In this document: positions 47,195 through 55,507 of the stretch, piece by piece
Layout of the letters: every line of letters begins with the position of its first letter
Numbering within the stretch: position 1 is the stretch's first letter
Source of the DNA: Chersky-840 sp963794615
Lineage (GTDB): Bacteria; Actinomycetota; Acidimicrobiia; Acidimicrobiales; UBA8190
Direction of reading: 5' to 3'
DNA length: 64,000 nt
NCBI GenBank assembly: GCA_963794615.1
Contig: CAWCEP010000011.1
Location: forward strand, 116,582-180,581
The notes under the pieces: generated by a model
Told to the model about the DNA's origin: nothing
The model's database searches: none
Seen by the model: only the letters and a program-made list of their open reading frames with translations
Translations under genes and position numbers: made by a program

Positions 47195-48817
47195 TCAGCG
47201 CCCGAGGGCGGCACCGTCGGGACTGCGGGGATCTGACGCCCCGGTGAAGATGAGGTGATCGTCGACACGGTCCACGGAGATGATCTGGGAGCAGCCGACG
47301 TCGACCGGGTTGCACGCACCCACGACCCGGACCTGGTGCCCGCGGGATTCGAGGCCCTGGCGCCATGCCTCAGGGGCATCGGACTCCATGAGGAGCGACT
47401 GGGCCGGGGCCTGCCAGAGGCGAAACGGTGGGGCCCCCGGTGCCTCGTGTACGACCCGGGCGGCAGCGATAGCCGAGGCCGGGTCCTCTCCCCCGTGGAG
47501 CAGGCGGACGAGCAGTTGCAGGAGGATCTGCGGCTGGACATCGCCCCCCATCGTGCCGACGAGCTGCGCCAGGGAACCGTCCGGGCGGGTGACCAGGGCC
47601 GGAGACAGCGTGTGGGTCGGACGCCGGCCCGGGCCGTACTCGGCGGGATGGCCCGGCTCCAAGGAGAAACCGATGCCGCGATTGTGGAGGAAGACCCCGG
47701 TCTCGCCGGCGACGAGGTGGGCTCCGAAATCGAGGGCGTTGGATTGGGTGAGGGAGATCCCGAGGCCGTCGGCGTCGACGGCGCACAGGTGCGTGGTGTC
47801 GCCGTCGGAAAGGAAAGGCCCCCCGGCGCGAATGACGTCGGGTGGTCGCGGTGACGCGGCCCGGTCGGGGTCGATCGACGCCGCCCGAGGCTCGAGGCGT
47901 TCGAGCGACAGCAGCCCCGCGCCATCGGCGCCGTCATAGAGGACGGAGGGACGATCGAAGCTGGCGGCACGACCAGCCTCGGCGATGATGTGGGGCCAGA
48001 GCGCGTCGGTGGCGTCGGCCGGGATCCCGACCTGGTCCACGATCCACGCCCCGGCCAGCGTGAGATAGCCCTGGGAGGGGGCGGGGACCGTCCACAGGTC
48101 ATGGCCCAGTCCCCGCAGCACGAGCGGATCGGTCCAGTGCGCAAGCGACCGCGTCAGGTCTTCGGCGCTGTACTCCCCGCCGCCGAGCTCCAGGAGCGCT
48201 CGGCCGAACTCGGCGCCGTAGAAGCCGTCACGTCCGTCTGATGCCAGACGCCGCAGGGTCCGGGCGATACCCGGCAGGCGAACGACCTGGCCCGGTTCGA
48301 GGGGGCCGTCGCGACAGAGCTCCGAGGCGCCGGGGAGATCGGCGACAAGGTGGCTGGCAAAGGCGAGCAAGAGCGATGCGGCGAAGCCGTCTTCCGCCAG
48401 TGCGATGGCCGGATCGAGCACGATGGCCCACGGGAGGCGCCCGTAGGCCTCGTGCAGGGCCAACCATCCGTCGACAGCGCCGGGAACCGGCACGGTTCGG
48501 ATATCACCGCGTAGTGGCATGTCGGCATGCCCTTGGGCCCGTAGCCGGTCGGGATCGGCACCGGACCCGGCCCGACCCACGGCGAGGAGAGCTCGGGGTG
48601 CTCGGGTCGGCGCTTTGACCATCGCCAACGCATCACCACCCATACCGCACAGATGGGGCCCCACCACCGCCATCACCGCCGCGGCCGCCACCATGGCGTC
48701 GGCGGCGCTTCCGTCGCTTTCGAGCATGGAAAGGCCGGCGGAACAGGCCAGCTGATCGGCGGCGGCGACCATGCCCCGCGCCGCGACACGAGGATGGAAC
48801 GGGATCGTCCGGGTCAC
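47195..48817 (-). CDS. Gamma-glutamyltransferase family protein
   Basis: A 540-residue Ntn-hydrolase proenzyme. GMVAAADQLACSAGLSMLESDGSAADAMVAAAAVMAVVGPHLCGMGGDALA opens the large subunit. The autoprocessing and catalytic Thr is in SDGDTTHLCAVDADGLGISLTQS, and GTMGGDVQPQILLQLLVRLLHGG follows. No signal peptide is visible, so it is probably cytoplasmic, like many actinobacterial GGT-like acylases. It could cleave glutathione-type or other gamma-glutamyl amides, or act as an acylase. ATG 48817. The frame is intact. Confidence 0.9.
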   Translation of the reverse strand: MTRTIPFHPRVAARGMVAAADQLACSAGLSMLESDGSAADAMVAAAAVMAVVGPHLCGMGGDALAMVKAPTRAPRALLAVGRAGSGADPDRLRAQGHADMPLRGDIRTVPVPGAVDGWLALHEAYGRLPWAIVLDPAIALAEDGFAASLLLAFASHLVADLPGASELCRDGPLEPGQVVRLPGIARTLRRLASDGRDGFYGAEFGRALLELGGGEYSAEDLTRSLAHWTDPLVLRGLGHDLWTVPAPSQGYLTLAGAWIVDQVGIPADATDALWPHIIAEAGRAASFDRPSVLYDGADGAGLLSLERLEPRAASIDPDRAASPRPPDVIRAGGPFLSDGDTTHLCAVDADGLGISLTQSNALDFGAHLVAGETGVFLHNRGIGFSLEPGHPAEYGPGRRPTHTLSPALVTRPDGSLAQLVGTMGGDVQPQILLQLLVRLLHGGEDPASAIAAARVVHEAPGAPPFRLWQAPAQSLLMESDAPEAWRQGLESRGHQVRVVGACNPVDVGCSQIISVDRVDDHLIFTGASDPRSPDGAALGR

Positions 48818-49095
48818 GGCATCAGGCTACGTCGGGACACCCGGTGTCGGGTCGCCAAGCCTGTAACGGCGCCCGCGGCGAACCGCACCCCAAAGATAGC
48901 TCTCACCAGGGACGATGGCATCGGGGACCCGCCCTGTCGGAGGGGCTTGCCACCTAATGTCCCGCACGGGTCATGCCGATGATCCAGGGTGGCATTCCTT
49001 CGAGATGATCGGGCGCGATGCGGGTCTGGGCCCGGCAAAGCCACGACGCGAGCACAGGCAGGAACGCGCGGCATCAACGGCGACGCGTTGGTCCC

Positions 49096-50280
49096 ATGAC
49101 GAACAGGCGCGGCCTCCCGCGGTGGATGTACGCCACCCGCACCATTCGGGTCGGTGGTGTCATACGGCAGTGGCCACCACCGCCTCCGGTGACGCCGCGC
49201 GTGGTGCGACCCGTCTACCGGGTGTGGTGGGCTTGGGTGGTGCTGGGATCGATCGTCGTCCTGGCCTCGATCACGTTCGTCCGGGCCTCGGAGAGCGCGC
49301 CGACCTCCCATGGCACCGGAGCGGGGAGCGCCAACCATTCGGCCACGCCGAACAGCCCGATCGCAGGGGTCCAACGCGGAGTGGGTACCTCGATACCGGT
49401 GGCCGATGGCATCGCGCACGGGATCCCGTTGGGCGACTACGCGGGGCGCTCGAACAAATTCGGGGTGGCCGCCTTCGGACTGGCCACCGGCACGATGCCG
49501 TCCTTCGCCACCGAGTTTCTCGACAAGACCGATGGTTGGGTGGCGATGGACAGTGCCACCGACGTCAACGTTTGGAGCCCGACCCGCTACCACCTCGTGC
49601 TCGGGGTGCCCGTCCTGCCCGGGGTGGGCACGTTGGCCGAGGGTGCCACCGGCGCCTACAACCAGTACTTCACGATCCTCGGGGAGAACCTCGTGAGCGA
49701 CCACGAGGCCGGTGCCATCTTGCGTCTGGGGTGGGAGTTCAACGGCAACTGGTTCCCCTGGTCGGTGGCATCGGCAACCGACGCGTCGAACTTCGTGGCC
49801 TACTGGCGACAGATCGTGACCACCATGCGGGCCGTCCCCGGCGAGAAGTTCAAATTCCTCTGGAACCCGAACGCGCCCAGCCCCACGACCTACACCCCTT
49901 CTCAGGCGTATCCGGGGAACGCATACGTGGACTACGTCGGGACCGATGTCTACGACAACTTCTGGGGCAAGCCGTTCACTCCCCAAACGGCCTGGGTCCA
50001 GCAACTCACCGAGCAGTGGGGCCTCGACTGGTTGTCCGCCTTCGCGGTCGAACATGGCAAACCCATCGCCATCCCGGAGTGGTCCGACGAGTTCCGGCCC
50101 GACGGCCACGGCCTCGGGGACGACCCCTCGTTCATCGACAACATGGCCGATTGGTTCGTCTCGAACAACGTGGCCTTCGCCGACGTGCTGTCCTATGACA
50201 CCTCGCCGACCTACCGGAACAACCTTCTCGACGGCACCTTCCCCAAGGCTCTGGCGAGATTCGAGGCGGACTTCGGCTGA
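49096..50280 (+). CDS. GH26-like beta-mannanase family glycoside hydrolase, membrane-anchored
   Basis: A protein of about 394 residues. A Pro-rich cytoplasmic leader and one helix (VWWAWVVLGSIVVLASITFV, residues 35-55) are followed by a TIM-barrel. Acid/base Glu is near residue 213 in ILRLGWEFNGNWFPW, and the nucleophile Glu near 328 is in IAIPEWSDEFRPDG. The conserved VDYVGTDVYDNFWG lies between them. These pairings match clan GH-A, family 26. It is probably an extracellular enzyme on mannan-type or own-wall polysaccharide. ATG 49096 chosen; GTG/ATG at 49018 would add an Arg/His-rich leader. Confidence 0.82.
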   Translation: MTNRRGLPRWMYATRTIRVGGVIRQWPPPPPVTPRVVRPVYRVWWAWVVLGSIVVLASITFVRASESAPTSHGTGAGSANHSATPNSPIAGVQRGVGTSIPVADGIAHGIPLGDYAGRSNKFGVAAFGLATGTMPSFATEFLDKTDGWVAMDSATDVNVWSPTRYHLVLGVPVLPGVGTLAEGATGAYNQYFTILGENLVSDHEAGAILRLGWEFNGNWFPWSVASATDASNFVAYWRQIVTTMRAVPGEKFKFLWNPNAPSPTTYTPSQAYPGNAYVDYVGTDVYDNFWGKPFTPQTAWVQQLTEQWGLDWLSAFAVEHGKPIAIPEWSDEFRPDGHGLGDDPSFIDNMADWFVSNNVAFADVLSYDTSPTYRNNLLDGTFPKALARFEADFG

Positions 50281-50667
50281 CAGACGAAGACCCCCCTCGC
50301 ATCGACGAGGCCGTCGTCGGTACCGTCGCCGGATCCCCACCGAGAGATCAACCTGGGAACAGGCTGAGTGGGAGCACGGAAAACAGTGAGTTGTTCGTGT
50401 TCTGCGGGGATTCGGGGCGATACAAGCGCGAGAACGACGGGCGCCAGACACCGCGAGCGGTCGTCGGATCTCGTCTCCGCGACACCCAGCGTTACCGGCA
50501 ACACTCGACGCGTTCGCTCGTTACCGAGAGAGCAAAGACGTTCGTCAACGCATCGCGTCACGAAAATGATGAACAAAGTGTGATGGGTTGGATCATCTCG
50601 CTCGAATCCCTGGACACCCAACCAATGCGGGGTGAAGATGACTCTGTCACCAAGGGGGAGGTTTCCA
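50281..50667. other. 387-base spacer and probable long 5' leader of the IPT/TIG gene
   Basis: No convincing coding frame. It has lower GC than its neighbours. A 6-base complementary pair GGTTGG (50586-50591) / CCAACC (50618-50623) and a CTCG/CGAG pair near 50517 are the only structures I see. No known riboswitch consensus is recognisable. The ribosome-binding site AAGGGGGAGG lies just before the next start. Confidence 0.4.
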
Positions 50668-51795
50668 ATGTTGCGCAAGTTCGCGATTGGAGCTGTGGTC
50701 GTTCTTTTGCCGGTTGGTCTGGTCCTCACCGTCGCGCCCGGCGTGGCGAGTGCAGCCACCAACTCACCCAAAGTCGGGCACATTGCGCCGCATCATGGTC
50801 CGGCCAACGGGGGCACTTCGGTTGCCATCGCCGGCACGAACCTCTCGGGAGCGACGGCAGTCGACTTCGGTGCCAGGGCCGCCCGTAGCTTCGACGTTGT
50901 GTCAGGACGTGTCATCATCGCCAAGTCCCCATCGGGTTCCGGGGTCGTAGACATCACCGTCACGACACCTGCGGGCACGAGCACCATCGGCAAGTCGGAC
51001 GAGTTCACGTACAAGGGGACGGTGGTGCCGGTCGTGACTCACATCGTCCCCAGCCATGGTCGTCAGGCCGGCGGGACAGTGGTCACGATCATCGGCAACG
51101 ACCTGGAGGGAGCGAACTCCGTGCATTTCGGTGCGAACACCGCCACCGATGTGACCGTCTTCTCCCACCACCTGGTGACGGCGAAATCCCCGGCGGGTAC
51201 CGGGACGGTCGACGTCACGGTCACCACGCCGCTGGGGACGAGCGCGGTGACCCGCAAGGACCAGTTCAGCTACAACACCACGCAGCCGGTCGTCACGCAC
51301 GTCACGCCCCACCTTGGCTCGCCCAGCGGAGGGACCACGGTCACCATCAGGGGGTCCGGCTTCTCGGGGACCACCGCGGTGGACTTCGGGACTAACGCTG
51401 CGACGGGCGTGTCCGTGATCACGAATCACCTGATCACCGCCACCTCGCCCGCCGGTTCGGGCACGGTCGACGTCACGGTAACCACCCCGCTGGGCACGAG
51501 CTCCACCGACACCGGCGACCAGTTCACCTACACCACGGTGACGCCTGCGGTCACCCACGTCGCTCCCCGCAAGGGCCCGGCAGCAGGCGGGAAGGTCGTG
51601 GCCGTGACGGGCCAGAACCTAGGCGGGGCCACGGCGGTGGACTTCGGGACCAATCCGGCCACCAATGTCAAGGTGATCTCATCCAAGATCGTCCTGGCGA
51701 CGACGCCGCCCGGAACGGGCACCGTCGATGTCACGGTCACGACGCCGCTGGGTGTCACCGCGACGAACCCGAAGGACCAGTACACCTACAAGTAA
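50668..51795 (+). CDS. Secreted protein of four IPT/TIG domains
   Basis: A 375-residue secreted protein. The signal peptide MLRKFAIGAVVVLLPVGLVLTVAPGVASA is followed by four Ig-like IPT/TIG domains of about 85 residues. Each contains a G-x-x-x-GGT-x-V-x-I-x-G block, an AVDFGxxAAT strand and TSPAGTGTVDVTVTTPLGTS. The fourth is slightly degenerate (GVTATNPKDQYTYK). It has no catalytic domain or sorting signal, so it may be a structural or adhesive surface or biofilm protein. ATG 50668 with AAGGGGGAGG upstream is preferred over the ATG at 50638. The mRNA ends at a strong terminator. Confidence 0.9.
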   Translation: MLRKFAIGAVVVLLPVGLVLTVAPGVASAATNSPKVGHIAPHHGPANGGTSVAIAGTNLSGATAVDFGARAARSFDVVSGRVIIAKSPSGSGVVDITVTTPAGTSTIGKSDEFTYKGTVVPVVTHIVPSHGRQAGGTVVTIIGNDLEGANSVHFGANTATDVTVFSHHLVTAKSPAGTGTVDVTVTTPLGTSAVTRKDQFSYNTTQPVVTHVTPHLGSPSGGTTVTIRGSGFSGTTAVDFGTNAATGVSVITNHLITATSPAGSGTVDVTVTTPLGTSSTDTGDQFTYTTVTPAVTHVAPRKGPAAGGKVVAVTGQNLGGATAVDFGTNPATNVKVISSKIVLATTPPGTGTVDVTVTTPLGVTATNPKDQYTYK

Positions 51796-51837
51796 CGCTC
51801 GCGGGAAGCCGGCTTCAGGAGACCAACACCGAGGGTG

Positions 51838-51878
51838 AAACCGGGTAGGCGCTCGAGCGCCTACCCGGTTTCCTTTTG
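51838..51878 (+). terminator. Strong intrinsic terminator after the IPT/TIG gene
   Basis: A perfect 34-base palindrome (17 + 17, 51838-51871, centre at GCTC/GAGC) is followed by TTCCTTTTGC on the plus strand. Folding leaves a GC-rich stem of about 15 pairs with a TCGA loop. It starts 43 bases after the stop codon. The reverse strand has only a short A3 before it, so it mainly serves the plus strand, but it may also stop transcription coming from the minus-strand hydrolase. Confidence 0.88.
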
Positions 51879-51959
51879 CTAGGTCATCCTGGGCCCGCTT
51901 GAATTTTCCGACTTTCCCGAGTCCACCCGACGCGAACCCAGGAGCCGAGGACCGATGAG

Positions 51960-52766
51960 TTACTGAGCAGCGCCGCCTGTCATCTGGGCCAGCATCTGTT
52001 CCAGGGCGGCCTGGTCTGGTCCGACGAAGGGGGGCGCGCTCGGGGCCGCCTCGAGCGAACCCAGCAAGCGCTCCAACATTGCGCCCGAAGCCGCGGGGAG
52101 ATGGCTGCTCAGGATCATCGCAGGATCCATCTCGCGGATGACGTTCAATTCCTTTGCGAACACCGAGGGATCAACCTTGTGCAGCCACGGCGAGTCGATC
52201 GTCGCCCAGAAGACCTGCCCTTGGCGCAGCTCGTCATCGGAGAGGTCATCGGCGCGCTCCGGAACGGCTTGGAGAAGGGCGCCGAAGCAGTCGGAACTGA
52301 AGAACGTGCCGGACTTCTCGTCACGAAAGCCGGTCGTGGAAGGGTTGTCGAACACGGGCGGCCGGATGGCTGTCAGGGTGCGGTCGCCCACGGTGATCGA
52401 CTGTCCGGGGTTGACGAGGTGGAGCCTGTCCATCGGCAACGGAGCGGAGGTGGTCATGATGCCCACGCCGAGAAAGGTCGTGATCACTTTGATCTGGGGG
52501 TTCTCGGCGAGAAGCTGATGCAATGTGCCGATGTGGTCGAAGTCCGTGTGGGTGAGCCAGATCCACTTGATGTCGGCCGGATCGATGACCGTCCGAAGCG
52601 CAGTCATGAACTCTTCGCTCTCGACGACAGCTCCAGTGTCCACCAAGACCGGCTCGGGACCGTGGAGCACGAAGGCGTTGAGCGGAATCAGCCCGAAGCC
52701 GGGGATCGGGAAGGTCGACGTGAGCACGTCGACCTCTGGTGAGGCCTTGTAGGTACTGATCATCAC
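51960..52766 (-). CDS. Metallo-beta-lactamase fold hydrolase
   Basis: A 268-residue MBL-fold protein. FVLHGPEPVLVDTGAVVESEEF, the metal motif IWLTHTDFDHIGTLHQLL (HxDxDH), FRDEKSGTFFSSDCFGALL and a later ILSSHLPAAS supply the remaining ligands. The FSSDCFGALL text resembles the oxygen/nitric-oxide-reductase-type (flavodiiron) MBL domains without the flavodoxin part. ATG 52766 or 52763. The frame is intact. Downstream of no obvious operon partner. Confidence 0.85.
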   Translation of the reverse strand: MMISTYKASPEVDVLTSTFPIPGFGLIPLNAFVLHGPEPVLVDTGAVVESEEFMTALRTVIDPADIKWIWLTHTDFDHIGTLHQLLAENPQIKVITTFLGVGIMTTSAPLPMDRLHLVNPGQSITVGDRTLTAIRPPVFDNPSTTGFRDEKSGTFFSSDCFGALLQAVPERADDLSDDELRQGQVFWATIDSPWLHKVDPSVFAKELNVIREMDPAMILSSHLPAASGAMLERLLGSLEAAPSAPPFVGPDQAALEQMLAQMTGGAAQ

Positions 52767-52874
52767 TTGTCTCCTTCGTACGGATGTTCGGTGGGTGATC
52801 CGTCTCGTCTCGGCAACGTGGCGGACAAGTCTTTCAGGTCTGGTCGGTACGGCTCAGTGGACAAGATCTGACGG

Positions 52875-53357
52875 CTACGGCTCGAAGATGTCGAGTCCGT
52901 GCATCTTCGCGGTCGCCATGAGGCTCTCGGCGTCACGTGCGGGCAGGTCAGGGGGAGGCATCGTCAGCATGGTGGCCGGCCATCCGCACTCGCGGGTGAA
53001 GTTTTCGAAGCCAGCCGGGGTGAGAAAAAGGAGGAAGCGGGCCTCGGCCGAATTGACTCGAAACCGGTGCGTGATGCCGCGCGGGCCGAACACGAACGAA
53101 CCGGTGGTGCCGGTTGACACCTGGTCGCCGAGCCAGAAGGTGAGCTCCCCGTCCAGGATGTACCAGGCTTCGTCCTCGTGTCGATGTCTGTGAGCCGGTG
53201 ATCCGGCCCCTTGCGGCGCACGCACCTCGGCGACAGCGAGATGACCGTGTGTCTGTTCCCCCGTCGTCTTGTAGGTGAGCAAGCTTCCGGCAAACCAGAG
53301 TGGTTCACCCTCGCCGGTGTCGAGGAGGTAGCCGTCCGGCGCAACATCGAGGGTCAC
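52875..53357 (-). CDS. Cupin domain protein
   Basis: A 160-residue quercetinase-like cupin. GSPAHRHRHEDEAWYILDGELTFWLG carries the HxHxxxxE metal motif, and SFVFGPRGITHRFRVNSAEARFLLF the second His motif. VVTLDVAPDGYLLDTGEGEPLWFAG leads in from GTG 53357. All metal ligands are present, so it is probably an active dioxygenase or isomerase. It overlaps the end of the SRPBCC gene by about 50 bases on the same strand, indicating coupling. Confidence 0.85.
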   Translation of the reverse strand: MTLDVAPDGYLLDTGEGEPLWFAGSLLTYKTTGEQTHGHLAVAEVRAPQGAGSPAHRHRHEDEAWYILDGELTFWLGDQVSTGTTGSFVFGPRGITHRFRVNSAEARFLLFLTPAGFENFTRECGWPATMLTMPPPDLPARDAESLMATAKMHGLDIFEP

Positions 53358-53859
53358 GACCGGTCCCCACCGCGATGGCCCCTTCGGCGACGGTCTTGAG
53401 CTGAGCGAGCGTGTGACGCATGTTCTCCTCCAACTCTCGACGCCTGTTGAGCGGACCGTCGAGGATCCGAGCCCAGAGAGGGAGCCAATGCACGGTGTAG
53501 GACTCGGTGACCCGAGTACCACCCTCGACGGCTTCGAACCGATACCCCCACTGGGTGGACTCTCGCCCACCCTCTTCGGTGACGAAGGCGAATTCCCGAC
53601 CTCGGTCGGCCGTGAGGACCCGGCCGTGCCGTGACCACCGGATGAGGAGCTTCGGGCCGGTGCGGTTGTGCCCGACGAACTTGGCACCTTCCGCTGGACC
53701 GGTGGCTCCGCCCATCCACTCGACGCGTTGGCACTCAGGGCTCCACTCGCCCATACGCGGCAGATCGGCGACCATGTCGTAGATGTCTTCGGGGGTGGCA
53801 TCGACGACCGTCTGCTCACTGCCCTCTGTCAGCCACCACCTTCCCTCCCTGGGATGCAT
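53305..53859 (-). CDS. SRPBCC (polyketide cyclase/START-like) protein
   Basis: A protein of about 184 residues. GSEQTVVDATPEDIYDMVADLPRMGEWSPECQRVEWMGG is the typical first strand and helix of the SRPBCC fold. GPKLLIRWSRHGRVLTADRGREFAFVTEE and STQWGYRFEAVEGGTRVTESYTVHWLPLWARIL complete it. These cavities bind hydrophobic ligands. ATG 53859 (MHPREGRWWL) is preferred because a good promoter at 53912-53940 would start transcription between it and the ATG at 53925. The last 15 residues or so overlap the cupin start and may not be real. Divergent to a TetR gene. Confidence 0.82.
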   Translation of the reverse strand: MHPREGRWWLTEGSEQTVVDATPEDIYDMVADLPRMGEWSPECQRVEWMGGATGPAEGAKFVGHNRTGPKLLIRWSRHGRVLTADRGREFAFVTEEGGRESTQWGYRFEAVEGGTRVTESYTVHWLPLWARILDGPLNRRRELEENMRHTLAQLKTVAEGAIAVGTGRDPRCCAGRLPPRHRRG

Positions 53860-53911
53860 CGGGTGACGCTCCTCTCTTCCAGCCTCTTCAGGACTCTGCT
53901 CTACGAAGCAC

Positions 53912-53940
53912 AGGCTACTATCCATAGCTTAACCTGTCAA
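53912..53940 (-). promoter_or_regulatory. Sigma-70-type promoter for the SRPBCC-cupin operon
   Basis: On the minus strand TTGACA (53940-53935), 17 bases, then TAGCCT (53917-53912). The predicted transcription start is near 53905, about 45 bases before ATG 53859. It overlaps the promoter region of the divergent TetR gene, so one bound repressor could block both. Confidence 0.6.
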
Positions 53941-53953
53941 CCAGAAAATGCGC

Positions 53954-53967
53954 TATGCTGATTACCA
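53954..53967 (+). promoter_or_regulatory. Candidate -10 element giving a leaderless TetR mRNA
   Basis: TATGCT at 53954-53959 would place the transcription start at about 53966-53967, exactly on the ATG of MSPDGAS. There is no ribosome-binding site before that ATG or before the in-frame ATG at 53955. Leaderless starts are common in actinobacteria. Confidence 0.4.
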
Positions 53968-54635
53968 TGTCGCCCGATGGAGCCTCAGCCCAGACGGAAA
54001 CCCTGACCGCATCATCCCCTCCATCGGACCGGCGTGCCCGAAGGCGGTTGGAGACGATCGAGGAGATCCTCGATATCGCAACCGAGGTCATGACCGAGGA
54101 AGGGGTCAACGGCCTCAGCCTGGCCGAGGTGGCACGCCGGCTCGGCGTCCAACCGCCGTCGCTCTATAAGTACTTTCCCTCGCTCATGGCCGTCTACGAC
54201 GCGCTCTTTCTTCGCGGTCAACGCGAACATCTCGCCGTCATGCGACAGGCGATGGCCGAAGCTGACCCCGGACTCGATGCTTTGATCGCCGGACTCGAGG
54301 CCAGTGGGCGGTGGTTGCTGGCCAATCGGGCGATCGCTCAGCTGCTCTTCTGGCGCCCCGTCCCGAACTTCGAGCCCACACCGGAATCCCTCGCCCCAAG
54401 TCAGGAGATGATCGACCTTCAGCGGCACGCCTTGGCCGACGCGGTCGAAGCTGGACAGCTCGGACCCGACGCCAACGCCGATGAGGCCATCTACCTCGTC
54501 TCCACGTTGATCGCGGGAGTGCTCAGCCAGGCGATGGCAAACGAGCCCGACCTCGAATGGGGAAAGGGACGCTTCACACCGGAGTTCCCGAGACTCATGC
54601 GACTACTCGTCGCCGCGTTTCCTCTGCCGGATTGA
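53967..54635 (+). CDS. TetR/AcrR family transcriptional regulator
   Basis: A 222-residue repressor. The HTH reads RRLETIEEILDIATEVMTEEGVNGLSLAEVARRLGVQPPSLYKYFPSLMAVYDALF, followed by a TetR_C-type helical domain ending in EFPRLMRLLVAAFPLPD. The ATG at 53955 is also in frame and would add MLIT. It probably regulates the divergent SRPBCC-cupin-MBL genes and itself. Ligand unknown. The frame is intact. Confidence 0.92.
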   Translation: MSPDGASAQTETLTASSPPSDRRARRRLETIEEILDIATEVMTEEGVNGLSLAEVARRLGVQPPSLYKYFPSLMAVYDALFLRGQREHLAVMRQAMAEADPGLDALIAGLEASGRWLLANRAIAQLLFWRPVPNFEPTPESLAPSQEMIDLQRHALADAVEAGQLGPDANADEAIYLVSTLIAGVLSQAMANEPDLEWGKGRFTPEFPRLMRLLVAAFPLPD

Positions 54636-54675
54636 GGGCGGAAACTCGCCCCCGAACCGCAGTAATCTTTGCGTC

Positions 54676-55224
54676 GTGCGACCTCTTCGGTATTCCATCA
54701 ACGTCACACTGGACGGGTGTTGCGATCATCGCGCGATGGTCGCGGACGAAGAGATGCACAGTTACGCGGTGGACAATCTGCTCCAGGCCGACGCCCTTCT
54801 CTTTGGGCGGGTGACGTACCAGATGATGGAGGCGGCGTGGCGACCGTCGGCACGGGCGACCGAGATGCCCGATTGGACGGAGCCCTTCGGCCGGACGATC
54901 GATGCGGCCAAGAAGTACGTCGTGTCGAGCACCCTCGACCACGTTGATTGGAACGCCGAGCTGGTGCGCGGGGATCTGAGGGATGCCGTTGAACGGCTCA
55001 AGCAGGAGCCAGGTGGAGGACTGTTCGTGGGAGGCGTGACGCTCCCGCTGGCCTTGGCGGAGCTGGGATTGATCGACGAGTATGAGTTCGTCGTACAGCC
55101 CCGACTGATAGGTCACGGACCAACGCTGTTCGCGGGTCTGTCGAACCCCATCGACCTGGCGTTCGAGAGCCGGTTGGAGTTCGCCTCGGGAGCGGTGGCG
55201 ATGCGCTATGTGCCAAGACGGTAG
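54676..55224 (+). CDS. RibD C-terminal/dihydrofolate-reductase-like protein
   Basis: A 182-residue DHFR-fold protein of the RibD-C group. LRYSINVTLDGCCDH, NLLQADALLFGRVTYQMMEAAW, KKYVVSSTLDHVDWNAELVRGD, GGGLFVGGVTLPLALAELGLIDEYEFVVQPRLIGHGPTLF. NADPH-binding (FVGG) residues are present. It is not classical DHFR; this group reduces unknown substrates. GTG 54676. It lies 40 bases after tetR on the same strand. The 283 bases after it show no gene or clear terminator. Confidence 0.85.
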   Translation: MRPLRYSINVTLDGCCDHRAMVADEEMHSYAVDNLLQADALLFGRVTYQMMEAAWRPSARATEMPDWTEPFGRTIDAAKKYVVSSTLDHVDWNAELVRGDLRDAVERLKQEPGGGLFVGGVTLPLALAELGLIDEYEFVVQPRLIGHGPTLFAGLSNPIDLAFESRLEFASGAVAMRYVPRR

Positions 55225-55507
55225 TTACGGGTCGCACCATGATCCGTTGCGGGATCTCAGATCGGCGATATCGATAGGTTGCCGATCACCCGTGGTCAAA
55301 CACATCAGATGGCGCCCCCGGCCTCCCAGAATGCGAACCTTGCTCCATTGGTGGAAGGCCAGGTCATCAGGCTGGCCGCCCGTCACGCCAGGGTGCGTCG
55401 TGACGGATACGCCAAATAAGGACCGCCGTTCCCATTACTAACGCGTTCGTCGACCGCTCGTGATCAATAATTCAGGGCGAGGCGGCCCGGCTCTCACCAT
55501 GCCTATC

